Assembly: GCA_030426085.1 (NCBI GenBank)
Contig: JAUHYW010000032.1
Location: forward strand, 30,125-94,124
Direction: 5' to 3'
DNA length: 64,000 bases
DNA from: a bacterium
GTDB lineage: Bacteria; Myxococcota_A; Bradymonadia; UBA7976; UBA1532
The notes under the pieces are model-generated. The model did no database searches. It had not been told where the DNA came from and was given only the letters and a program-made list of their open reading frames with translations. A program made the translations under genes and the position numbers. Positions 57,570-64,000 of this stretch are shown here, piece after piece; position 1 is the first letter of the stretch, and each line of letters starts with the position of its first letter.

Positions 57570-58496
57570 ATGAGCTGGCTGAACTACCACCACCTGCTCT
57601 ACTTCTGGGTCGCCGCCCGCGACGGCGGGGTCACCGCCGCCAGCCGCACGCTCGACCTCGCGCCGTCCACCGTCAGCGCCCAGATCCGGCAGCTCGAAGA
57701 GCAACTCGGGCACGCCCTCTTCCGCCGGGACGGGCGCTCGCTCGTCCTCACCGACGTCGGCCAGACGGTCTTCGGCTACGCCGACGAGATCTTCGCCCTC
57801 GGCCGCGAGCTGACCCAGACCCTCGCCGAGAGCCCGCTCGAGCGCGCCCCCCGGCTGGTGGTCGGGGTGGCCGACGTCATGCCCCGCATGCTGGCGATGC
57901 GGCTCATCCGCCCGGTGCTCGAGCACGGAGACGGCGTGCGCCTGCAATGCCGCACCGGCGAGCCGGGGCGCCTCATCGAAGAGATGGTGCTGCACCGGGT
58001 GCACCTCGTGCTCAGCGACGCGCCGGCCACCGTCACCGAGGGCGGGGACCGGGTCGAGAGCCACCTCGTCGGCCGCTGCGGGATCGTGCTCTTCGCCACC
58101 CCCGAGCTCGCCGCCCGCCACCGCACCCCGATGCCCCGGGTGCTCGACGGGGCGCCGTTCCTGCTGCCGGGGCCCCACACCGAGATGCGGCGGGCGCTCG
58201 AGCAGTGGTTCATCGCCCGCAAGGTGCGGCCCCGGGTCGTCGGCGAGTTCGAAGACAGCGCGCTGATGAAGGTCTTCGGCCAGCACGGGCACGGCATCTT
58301 CCCCGGGCCGGCGCTGGTGGCCCGCGAGATCAACCAGGACTTCGGGGTGGTGCCCATCGGGCGGCTGGACGGGGTCGACGAGCGGGTCTACGTGCACACC
58401 CTCGCCCGGCGCACGGCGCACCCATTGGTCGACGCGCTGATCGAAGAGGCCCGGACGACCTTCGGCGGCCCGCCGCCCCGAGGCCGCGCCGAGTAG
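57570..58496 (+). CDS. LysR-family transcriptional regulator, NhaR-like
   Basis: A 308-residue regulator. The N-terminal winged helix (LNYHHLLYFWVAARDGGVTAASRTL ... STVSAQIRQLEEQLG) and the effector-binding region closely follow E. coli NhaR (LYYFW, VGVAD, GEFEDSALMKVFG, IFPGPAL). NhaR activates Na+/H+ antiporter genes in response to Na+ and pH; a CPA1 antiporter gene exists at 6753-8027, but 50 kb away and so not a proven target. GGGGGAG lies 9 nt before the ATG. It follows the YdiJ gene on the same strand and ends 14 bp before the convergent DUF1501-like gene. Confidence 0.88.
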   Translation: MSWLNYHHLLYFWVAARDGGVTAASRTLDLAPSTVSAQIRQLEEQLGHALFRRDGRSLVLTDVGQTVFGYADEIFALGRELTQTLAESPLERAPRLVVGVADVMPRMLAMRLIRPVLEHGDGVRLQCRTGEPGRLIEEMVLHRVHLVLSDAPATVTEGGDRVESHLVGRCGIVLFATPELAARHRTPMPRVLDGAPFLLPGPHTEMRRALEQWFIARKVRPRVVGEFEDSALMKVFGQHGHGIFPGPALVAREINQDFGVVPIGRLDGVDERVYVHTLARRTAHPLVDALIEEARTTFGGPPPRGRAE

Positions 58497-58509
58497 CCGC
58501 GCGTCGGGC

Positions 58510-60003
58510 TCAGCCGCGCATCGCCGGCATGTCGGGCAGGCCGACCGGGCCGGTGTCGATGCCCATCATCTGACAGATGCCGGCGAACACCTCGACCTCG
58601 GCCATCTCGCGGCCCGGCTCGGGCGCGCCGGTGCGGGGATCGAAGCCGTAGGTCAGCCCGGTGTCGGGGTCGACCCCGCCGAGCACCCGGTTGCCGTTGG
58701 CGAAGGGCGAGACGATCAGCGAGCCGTTGTTCAGGTGGTGCCCGCTGGAGAACTCGCTGGCCCCCGACGGGCGGTTGCGGGTCCGACCGAAGTCGGTGGC
58801 GAGGTACAGCGCCGAGCGATCCCAATAGCTCTGCCCGTCGGCGAACTCGACCTGCTTCAACAGCCCGATGAGCCGATCGGAGACGCTCAGCAGCCGGCTC
58901 CACATCAGGGCCTGGGTGCCCCGGTGCGCGCTGTGGGAGAAGTCGAACGCCAGCGGCGGGCTGTCGACGATCTGCTGCCCGCCGACGCCCGGCGACAGCC
59001 CGGGGCCGATGGTCACCGTGACCGAGACCCCGTTTCGGATGAGCAGATAGGCCAGCGCCGCCTGGGCCTCGAGGGGATCCTGGGCGAAGAGGGGGAAGGC
59101 CTCCCGCACCCGGGCGGCGTCGGGCGCGCTCTCGAGCCCGTAGGCCGCCAGCGGGACGCCGGGGCCGTCGGGCAGAACGTTGAGCTTGGTGATGAGATCG
59201 GCCTCTTCGACCGCCGGGGCCAGCGCGTCGCGCTGCCGCAGCCAGCGTTGCAGCGCCGGGCTGCCGCCGAACGTGCGGCTGAACGACGACCGCCCCTCGA
59301 TCGCGCCCCGGGTCTGGCGGGCCATCTGCACCAGCGAATGGGCCGGCGCGCCGCCGACCCCCCGCGAGCCGTGCAGCCCCGAGAACCACACGTTGGCGTC
59401 GACCACCGCCTCGGCCCGGGCCCGATCGGGCAGGGTCTGGTCGATGCCCGGCTCGATGTAGCCCCCGACGCTCATGTTGACGTTGGGGATGGCGAAGCCG
59501 CCGCCGTAGGCCTCGGCCACCAGCTCGGGCAGGGTGCGGCCGGCCCAGGCGTCGTTGCCGGTCAGCGCCCGCTTCTGGGCGATGAGGTGATTGACGCTGG
59601 TGCCGGTGTGGGTGACGACCATCATGTCGGCGGCGTGGCGCCGCACGAAGTCGCTCTGATTCGACGCGCCCTCGTAGGGCAGGGGGCCCAGGTCGCGCAG
59701 CTCCATGTCGACCGCCCGGAAGGGGCTGCCCTCGACGCCCTGAACCATGCCATCGGGGAAGGTATTGAGCACCGCCGCGTTGGCCGACTCCGACTCGCGG
59801 ATGGCCAGCATCGCGTCGATGATCGAGGCCCCGCCGGTGCCGGTGACCACGATGAGGAAGCGGGGATCGGCCCCCGGGCCGCCCTGAGCCCGCGCCGGAC
59901 GGGGCAGGCCGGGCAGCGTGGTGGCCGCCGCCCCGGCGATGCCGGCGGCGAGGCCCCGCAGCGCGTCTCGGCGGGTGGGTCGCAGGAGCTGCCTTCGCTT
60001 CAT
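58510..60003 (-). CDS. Tat-exported DUF1501-like protein
   Basis: A 497-residue protein with a twin-arginine signal (PTRRDALRGLAAGIAG ... RARA). The mature part follows the DUF1501 pattern (sulfatase-like alkaline-phosphatase superfamily fold) with DFGRTRNR near the C terminus and SSGHHLNNGSLIVSP after it. DUF1501 proteins usually pair with cytochrome-bearing DUF1588/DUF1592/DUF1800 proteins, as here. The substrate is unknown. It is the last gene of a three-gene minus-strand operon, beginning 13 bp after the Gly-rich lipoprotein gene. Confidence 0.85.
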   Translation of the reverse strand: MKRRQLLRPTRRDALRGLAAGIAGAAATTLPGLPRPARAQGGPGADPRFLIVVTGTGGASIIDAMLAIRESESANAAVLNTFPDGMVQGVEGSPFRAVDMELRDLGPLPYEGASNQSDFVRRHAADMMVVTHTGTSVNHLIAQKRALTGNDAWAGRTLPELVAEAYGGGFAIPNVNMSVGGYIEPGIDQTLPDRARAEAVVDANVWFSGLHGSRGVGGAPAHSLVQMARQTRGAIEGRSSFSRTFGGSPALQRWLRQRDALAPAVEEADLITKLNVLPDGPGVPLAAYGLESAPDAARVREAFPLFAQDPLEAQAALAYLLIRNGVSVTVTIGPGLSPGVGGQQIVDSPPLAFDFSHSAHRGTQALMWSRLLSVSDRLIGLLKQVEFADGQSYWDRSALYLATDFGRTRNRPSGASEFSSGHHLNNGSLIVSPFANGNRVLGGVDPDTGLTYGFDPRTGAPEPGREMAEVEVFAGICQMMGIDTGPVGLPDMPAMRG

Positions 60004-60016
60004 GGGTCGCTCGCGG

Positions 60017-60814
60017 TCAATAGAACAGCGACTCGACGCTGGTCAGGGTGATCATGCACGCCAGCGTACCCCATTCGGCCGCCGGCACCTCGCTGTCGGG
60101 CGAGGCCTCGACGTCGCGGTAGAGCTGCCGCATGTCGGCGATGTCGTCGGCGGTCGGCGGCCGCAGGAGCGCGCGGGTGAACAGCCGCTCGATGGCCGCG
60201 GTGACCGTCGGATCCTCGACGTCCTGCAAGCGGCCGTCGACGGTCACCGGCACGTCGGTGAAGATGACCGCCTGCGCCAGATCGGCCGCGTCGAGCTGCA
60301 CCCGCCGGGTGCACGCGGCCAGGGCCACCCGCTCGATGGCCAGCGGGGCGCTGAGCGCGGTGTGCTCGAAGGCCTCGTAGATGTTGGCCCGGTACGGCTC
60401 GACGCCGCCCAGGGTCACGGTGTGGATGTTGTCGAGGCAGTCGTAGAGGCCCAGCTCGGCGCAGAGCTGGTTCTCTTGCAGCTCGAGGACGCGGGCGAAC
60501 TCGAGCTGGATGCGAGCGGTGCGCTTGAAGCGCAGGTTGTTGCGGGCCGACGCGTAGGTCGGCGCCCGGCCGGGGCTGCCGCCCTGACCGCCCACGCCGC
60601 CCTGACCGCCGACGCCGCCCTGGCCGCCGACGCCGCCCTGACCGCCGACGCCGCCCTGGCCGCCCTCGCCGCCGGCGCCGCCGCCCTCGCCGCCGCCGCC
60701 GCCCGCGTCGACGTCGACGCCGATCGGCTCATCGTCGCAGCCGGACAGGGCCCCGAAGCACAGCGCCGCCAGCAGGGCCGGCCAGACGGCGAATCGTCGC
60801 GGATCACGGCGCAC
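60017..60814 (-). CDS. Lipoprotein with a Gly-Gly-Gln/Val repeat linker
   Basis: A 265-residue lipoprotein (lipobox GALSGC) started by GTG with a strong GGAGG 6 nt upstream. After the Cys comes an acidic linker and an array of GGVGGQ hexapeptides (60577-60666), then a helical domain with four cysteines (LCAELGLYDC, LAACTRRV, LACMITL). No known family is recognised. The GTG lies inside the end of the upstream cytochrome gene (11-bp overlap). It is encoded between the DUF1592/1588-like cytochrome and the DUF1501-like protein, so it likely belongs to the same exported complex. Confidence 0.8.
   Translation of the reverse strand: MRRDPRRFAVWPALLAALCFGALSGCDDEPIGVDVDAGGGGGEGGGAGGEGGQGGVGGQGGVGGQGGVGGQGGVGGQGGSPGRAPTYASARNNLRFKRTARIQLEFARVLELQENQLCAELGLYDCLDNIHTVTLGGVEPYRANIYEAFEHTALSAPLAIERVALAACTRRVQLDAADLAQAVIFTDVPVTVDGRLQDVEDPTVTAAIERLFTRALLRPPTADDIADMRQLYRDVEASPDSEVPAAEWGTLACMITLTSVESLFY
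60577..60666 (-). repeat. GGVGGQ-coding tandem repeat
   Basis: 18-bp units coding Gly-Gly-Val-Gly-Gly-Gln are repeated about five times inside the lipoprotein gene. Third bases vary slightly between copies. As an in-frame multiple of three it can change length without breaking the gene. Confidence 0.8.
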
Positions 60815-62210
60815 CGTAGGCCTCCGTGCGAACGAGGTCGTGCAGCATGCGCTCGACCCGGTACTCGTGCGTCGTGCGGAAGGCCCGCCACAGCGCGTCG
60901 AACTCGCCCTGCTCGTCGGGCGTCGGCGAGTGCCCCACCAGCAGCCGCCAGTAGTCGCGCACCGTCGCCTGGGCGAAGGCGTCGCTGTCGACCGCCCGCT
61001 GGGACCACTCCACCAGATCGGCCACCGGCTCGCCGAACAGATAGCCCGCCTCGGGCACCTCGCCGATGCGGCTGCCCTCGGCCGGGCCGAAGCTGTTCAT
61101 GCGGTTGGCCTGATAGGTGCCGGTGCGCCCGCCGCCGATGCCCCGATAGCGGCTGAACGGATAGGCCAGGGGGTCGAGCGTGGTGTGGCACGCCGCGCAG
61201 GTCGGCGCGGTGACCCCCTTGTCGTCGTAGTCGACGAGCTCGACGTCGGCCGGGGCCACCAGCCCCTCGCTGCGGGCGATGTCGAGCCCGAGGTAGGCCC
61301 GGTACGCCTGGGCCGCGGTGGTGCGGGGCAGGGGGGTGAACATCGTGTTGATGACGAAGAACCAGCGGGTCGTGATCAGCCCCGCCCGGCGCTCGTCCTC
61401 CAGCCGCTCGTCGCCGTGATCGGCCACCCGGTAGGTGCCCGCGCCGGTCAACTCGACGTGGAAATCGGCCGTCAGCAGCAGCCGGGCGTCGCGGTCGTCG
61501 CTGCTGATATACGCGAAGAGGGCGTAGTCGTGATCGTAATCGGCCAGGGGCACCGGACCCCCGCCCGCGCCGCTCTTGATCGCCTCCAGCGGGCGGATCT
61601 TGGCGTGGGCCAGCCGCCACAGCGCGCCGTCCCGCCCCAGCCAGAACGGGGTGTCGAGGCAGGCGTCGAGGGCGTCGGCGATCCACGCCATCTGCGCCTC
61701 GCGGCCCTCCTCACCAAACGCCTGCAAGTCGGCGTAGCGCGGCGAGCGGCCGCAGACATCGAGGTAGACCCGGCGGAAGGCATAGGCCGGATCGTAGCCG
61801 CAGACATCCCAGTCGGGGTTGATGTTGGGCCCGGTGCAGTCGCCGCTCGACAGCGGGGCCTCGGCGGGATCCCCCGGCGAGGTGCCGGCCAGGATCTCGG
61901 CCACGTTGCTCGCCCCGTCACCGTCGGCGTCCTCGTCGGCCACCGCCGCCAGCGCGGCGGGCAGGGCCTCGGCGAAGGCGTCCGGGCTCAGCGGGCGGGC
62001 CTCGTCGGGGGCGAGCACCGCCTCGACCGAGGCGCCGAAGACGTTCCGGGCCGGGGGCGCGATGTGGCAGGTCGTGCAGTCGGGCAACCCCGAAGCGCAG
62101 GGGGCCGCGTCGGGCCAGACCTCGCAGACGACCGCCGGACCCGGCGGCAGCGCGAAGGCGAGGGCCGGCAGCAGCAGCCCGGCGCCGACGATGTAGGCGA
62201 TGTTTCGCAT
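60804..62210 (-). CDS. Exported di-haem cytochrome of the DUF1592/DUF1588-like type
   Basis: A 468-residue secreted protein (signal peptide GAGLLLPALAFA). The first haem motif CTTCH lies near 45, in DCTTCHIAPPARN; the second, CAACH, near 346 in TCAACHTTLDPLAYPFSRY, matching the DUF1588 signature. A Ca2+-binding-like motif (DEDADGDGASNVAE) occurs near 95. The middle resembles the DUF1592-type region of Planctomycete cytochromes (RRVYLDVCGRSPRYADL). It heads the operon with the Gly-rich lipoprotein and the DUF1501 protein. The start was chosen at the ATG before the signal peptide; the frame upstream is antisense-like Arg/Gly-rich sequence. It probably acts in the periplasm or cell surface in electron transfer. 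Confidence 0.85.
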   Translation of the reverse strand: MRNIAYIVGAGLLLPALAFALPPGPAVVCEVWPDAAPCASGLPDCTTCHIAPPARNVFGASVEAVLAPDEARPLSPDAFAEALPAALAAVADEDADGDGASNVAEILAGTSPGDPAEAPLSSGDCTGPNINPDWDVCGYDPAYAFRRVYLDVCGRSPRYADLQAFGEEGREAQMAWIADALDACLDTPFWLGRDGALWRLAHAKIRPLEAIKSGAGGGPVPLADYDHDYALFAYISSDDRDARLLLTADFHVELTGAGTYRVADHGDERLEDERRAGLITTRWFFVINTMFTPLPRTTAAQAYRAYLGLDIARSEGLVAPADVELVDYDDKGVTAPTCAACHTTLDPLAYPFSRYRGIGGGRTGTYQANRMNSFGPAEGSRIGEVPEAGYLFGEPVADLVEWSQRAVDSDAFAQATVRDYWRLLVGHSPTPDEQGEFDALWRAFRTTHEYRVERMLHDLVRTEAYGAP

Positions 62211-62349
62211 CCCGGCCAGTATGGGGGGCGGCGCGGTTCGCTTCAACCGCTCATCCGTCGCCCGGGTGACGGATCGTCGACGACTTGTGGACGACCCCAT
62301 CGGGGCGCATGCTGCCCGCCGAGCCGACGCGCAACCCCGGGAGGAACCC

Positions 62350-62787
62350 GTGCCCCACCTCGCCGCCCTGCGCACCCGCGCGCGGGCCGTGGCCCTCGCG
62401 GCGCTCTGCTGGGCCGCCGTCGGCTGCCGGGACGCGCCGCCGCCCCCGGCGGATCCCGCGCCGCCCCCGCCCGCCCCGGCGTGGTGGATGCGGGCCACCC
62501 CCCCCGCCGACCCCCTGACCGACCCCCGGGAGACCCGGCTCATCGTGCGGCTCGGCCGACCCGCGGTCACCCGGGCCGAGCAGCTCTACGGCCCGCCGAC
62601 GGAGGGCCGCCTGCGCGGCTGGTGGCTGCGCCCCCGGGCGCCGCGAGCGACCGGCGCGTGGCTGCTGCTGAGCGTATCGGGCGGCCTCTACGGCGTCGTC
62701 GCCGCCCCGGGGCTGGTGGACGACCCGGGCCTCACCGCCCTCGCCCGGACGGGCCACGCCTGGCGGGCCATCCTGCGGGGCCCCTGA
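62350..62787 (+). CDS. Small proline-rich lipoprotein
   Basis: A 145-residue protein read from GTG at 62350, which has GGGAGGA 4-5 nt upstream; the longer upstream frame has no good start. Signal peptide with lipobox WAAVGC, then a Pro/Ala-rich linker (PPPPADPAPPPPAPA) and a short domain (RETRLIVRLGRPAVTRAEQLYG ... LRGWWLRPR) of unknown type. It starts 139 bp from the divergent cytochrome operon and ends 18 bp before the convergent SRPBCC gene. Function unknown. Confidence 0.7.
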   Translation: MPHLAALRTRARAVALAALCWAAVGCRDAPPPPADPAPPPPAPAWWMRATPPADPLTDPRETRLIVRLGRPAVTRAEQLYGPPTEGRLRGWWLRPRAPRATGAWLLLSVSGGLYGVVAAPGLVDDPGLTALARTGHAWRAILRGP

Positions 62788-62805
62788 CCCCGGCCCCGCC
62801 CCGAC

Positions 62806-63270
62806 TCAGCGCCCGGCGCGGCGGGCGAACTCGGCGAACCGCTGCATGTCGCGCAGGCACATCTTGCGCATCGCGCCCACCATCAGCCTGCTCATCACCC
62901 GCCCGAAGAAGCCGGGGGCCTCGATCTCGCCGGTGAAGCGCATCCGGGTGCCGTCGCCGGCCGGGGCCAGATCGTAGGTGAAGCGGTACTCGCCCTTGCC
63001 GGTGGTGCCCTTGCTGCCGTCGACGTACAGCGCGTACCGCTCGGGGCGGGCGCCTTCGGTCACCTCGAACTCCTCGGTGGCCTCCTTGCCGAACATCTTG
63101 CGCGTCTCGCGCCACCGGGCCCCGACCCGATCGGGCCCGCCCGCGTCGAGCACCTCGACCCGCACGAAGTTGTCCATCCACTCGCCGAAGCGGTCGGGGT
63201 CGAGCGCGAGGTCGTAGACCCGCTCCGGCGGCGCGTTGATCACCAGCTCGGCGTCGAACGTGACGGCCAT
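62806..63270 (-). CDS. SRPBCC-family (START/Bet v1-like) protein
   Basis: A 154-residue protein with the SRPBCC hydrophobic-ligand fold. Family segments are the N-terminal VINAPPERVYDLALDPDRFGEW, the central EEFEVTEGARPERYAL, and GTRMRFTGEIEAPGFFGRV with the amphipathic C-terminal helix (MSRLMVGAMRKMCLRDMQRFAEF). Such proteins bind lipids or aromatic compounds or act as cyclases. GGAGG lies 6 nt before ATG. There is no signal peptide. The gene is monocistronic; the repeat array follows upstream. Confidence 0.88.
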   Translation of the reverse strand: MAVTFDAELVINAPPERVYDLALDPDRFGEWMDNFVRVEVLDAGGPDRVGARWRETRKMFGKEATEEFEVTEGARPERYALYVDGSKGTTGKGEYRFTYDLAPAGDGTRMRFTGEIEAPGFFGRVMSRLMVGAMRKMCLRDMQRFAEFARRAGR

Positions 63271-63471
63271 GTGAAGCCTCCATCACCGTGGGCGGCCCGA
63301 GTACCACACCGCGCCCCCCGACGAATACCGCCGAAGGTGTCGGGCGCCGACGCATCGTGGGGCGCCGGGGGGGCGCGGCGACGTCGGCCGATCGGCCGGG
63401 GGGGCCCGGGGCCCGCTCGGCGAGCCACCCGGGGTCCTCCAGAGGGCCCGGGACCCGCTCGGCGCGCGCTC

Positions 63472-64000
63472 GGGGGGCCCTCCAGAGGGCCATCGATCGG
63501 CTCGGTGGCGTGGGCGAGGTCGTCGGGCGGGCCCCGGCGGCGCGCCCTGCGCGATCGGGGGGCCCTCCCGAGGGCCGTCGATCGGCTCGGCGGCGTCGGC
63601 GAGGTCGTCGGGAGGGCCTTCGCCGTGGTCGCTGCGCCTCTGGGGGGCCCTCCGGAGGGCCCCCGCGGTGCTCCGCGGCGTCGGCGAAGTCGTCGGGCGG
63701 GCGCCCGGTGGGGCCGGCGAGCGTCGGCGGGGCCCTCGGGCGGACCCTCGAACCACGGGTCGGCGTCGAGGGGAGTCGTCGCTGAGGCCCGCGATCGGCC
63801 CGGCGCGGGGGGTCGAGGCCCGGCAGAGGACTTCGGCGGCGACCGTCAGGGCCGCGGAGGGCCCTCGGGCGGGCCCGCGATCGGCTCGGCGCGGGGGGTC
63901 GAGGCCCGGCAGAGGACTTCGGCGGCGACAGCCATGGCCCCGGGGGGCCCTCGGGCGGGCCCCCGATCGGCTCGGCGCGGGGGGTCGAGGCCCGGCAGAG
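63472..64000. repeat. Tandem array of 85/86-bp G+C-rich units with internal palindromes, open at the right edge
   Basis: GGGGGGCCC cores begin at 63472, 63557 and 63642 (period 85). A second block begins near 63786 with near-identical copies at 63791, 63877 and 63963 (period 86; marker GCGATCGGC then GGGGGGTCGAGGCCCGGCAGAG). Each 85-bp unit has an inverted repeat GGCCCTC-NN-GAGGGCC; at 63646 it is a perfect 16-bp palindrome. Periods are not multiples of 3, and the open frames across the array lack ribosome sites, so it is judged non-coding. The 200 bp before 63472 hold degenerate pieces of the same motif and no gene. It continues beyond the window. Confidence 0.8.

Noticed and set aside
63283..63785. 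Open frames of about 157-165 codons on both strands across the right-hand repeat
   Set aside because: No ribosome site or recognisable domain, and the array period (85/86) would shift frame between units.

Overview
The window is very G+C-rich, with strong third-position G/C bias, many GTG/TTG or overlapping starts, and long spurious antisense reading frames. Frequent lipoproteins have a lipobox followed by an Asp/Gly-rich linker. A C-terminal Cys plus hydrophobic stretch plus Arg cluster resembles MYXO-CTERM, alongside thrombospondin type 3 and MopE-like repeats and many CXXCH haem proteins. This points to a chromosomal segment of a myxobacterium-like (Myxococcota or related deltaproteobacterial) organism. 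No tRNA, rRNA, CRISPR array, transposase or prophage gene was seen.

Layout, left to right. 1-8 kb: a surface lipoprotein, then a minus-strand overlapping cluster (inositol-monophosphatase/ADP-ribosylglycohydrolase fusion, 48-residue TPR protein, SpoU methyltransferase), then a divergent CPA1 antiporter. 8-17.9 kb: envelope proteins, namely a six-haem cytochrome lipoprotein, a condensation-type acyltransferase, an alpha/beta-hydrolase lipoprotein, a GH5-like lipoprotein with apparently lost catalytic motifs, a formylglycine-enzyme-fold lipoprotein and a zinc-ribbon membrane protein. 18-24.5 kb: an alpha-2-macroglobulin, a seven-iron ferredoxin, a small orphan protein and a RecF-like ATPase, followed by a 227-bp inverted-repeat element. 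24.7-29 kb: a minus-strand run of repeated-domain protein, AraC regulator, bacterial NTAQ1 (N-terminal glutamine amidase) and amidohydrolase. 29.5-32.8 kb: a giant MYXO-CTERM-like surface protein.

33-41.6 kb: DUF72, thioredoxin-TPR and SDR genes; a di-haem peroxidase coupled to a hybrid histidine kinase; and a convergent pair of a di-haem cytochrome lipoprotein and a sorbosone-dehydrogenase-type propeller. 41.8-47.4 kb: a KAP-like P-loop ATPase with a membrane hairpin, then two paralogous lipoproteins with Gly-Glu tracts and a Cys-rich module. 47.5-50.2 kb: a UDP-GlcNAc 2-epimerase and a glycosyltransferase (polysaccharide synthesis). 50.2-54.4 kb: a minus-strand series of arginase-like, YceI-like, PhoD-like and two small membrane or lipoproteins. 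54.5-58.5 kb: a YdiJ-type FAD/Fe-S dehydrogenase and a NhaR-like LysR regulator. 58.5-62.2 kb: a Planctomycete-like export operon of cytochrome, Gly-rich lipoprotein and Tat-exported DUF1501-like protein. 62.3-64 kb: a small lipoprotein, an SRPBCC protein, and a non-coding tandem array of 85/86-bp units that runs off the window.

The best candidates for something little described are the bacterial NTAQ1 neighbourhood, the IMPase-ADPRH fusion with eroded metal motifs, the membrane-hairpin ATPase next to the Gly-Glu lipoprotein pair, and the two non-coding repeat elements. All functional calls come from motif reading alone; no database search was run.
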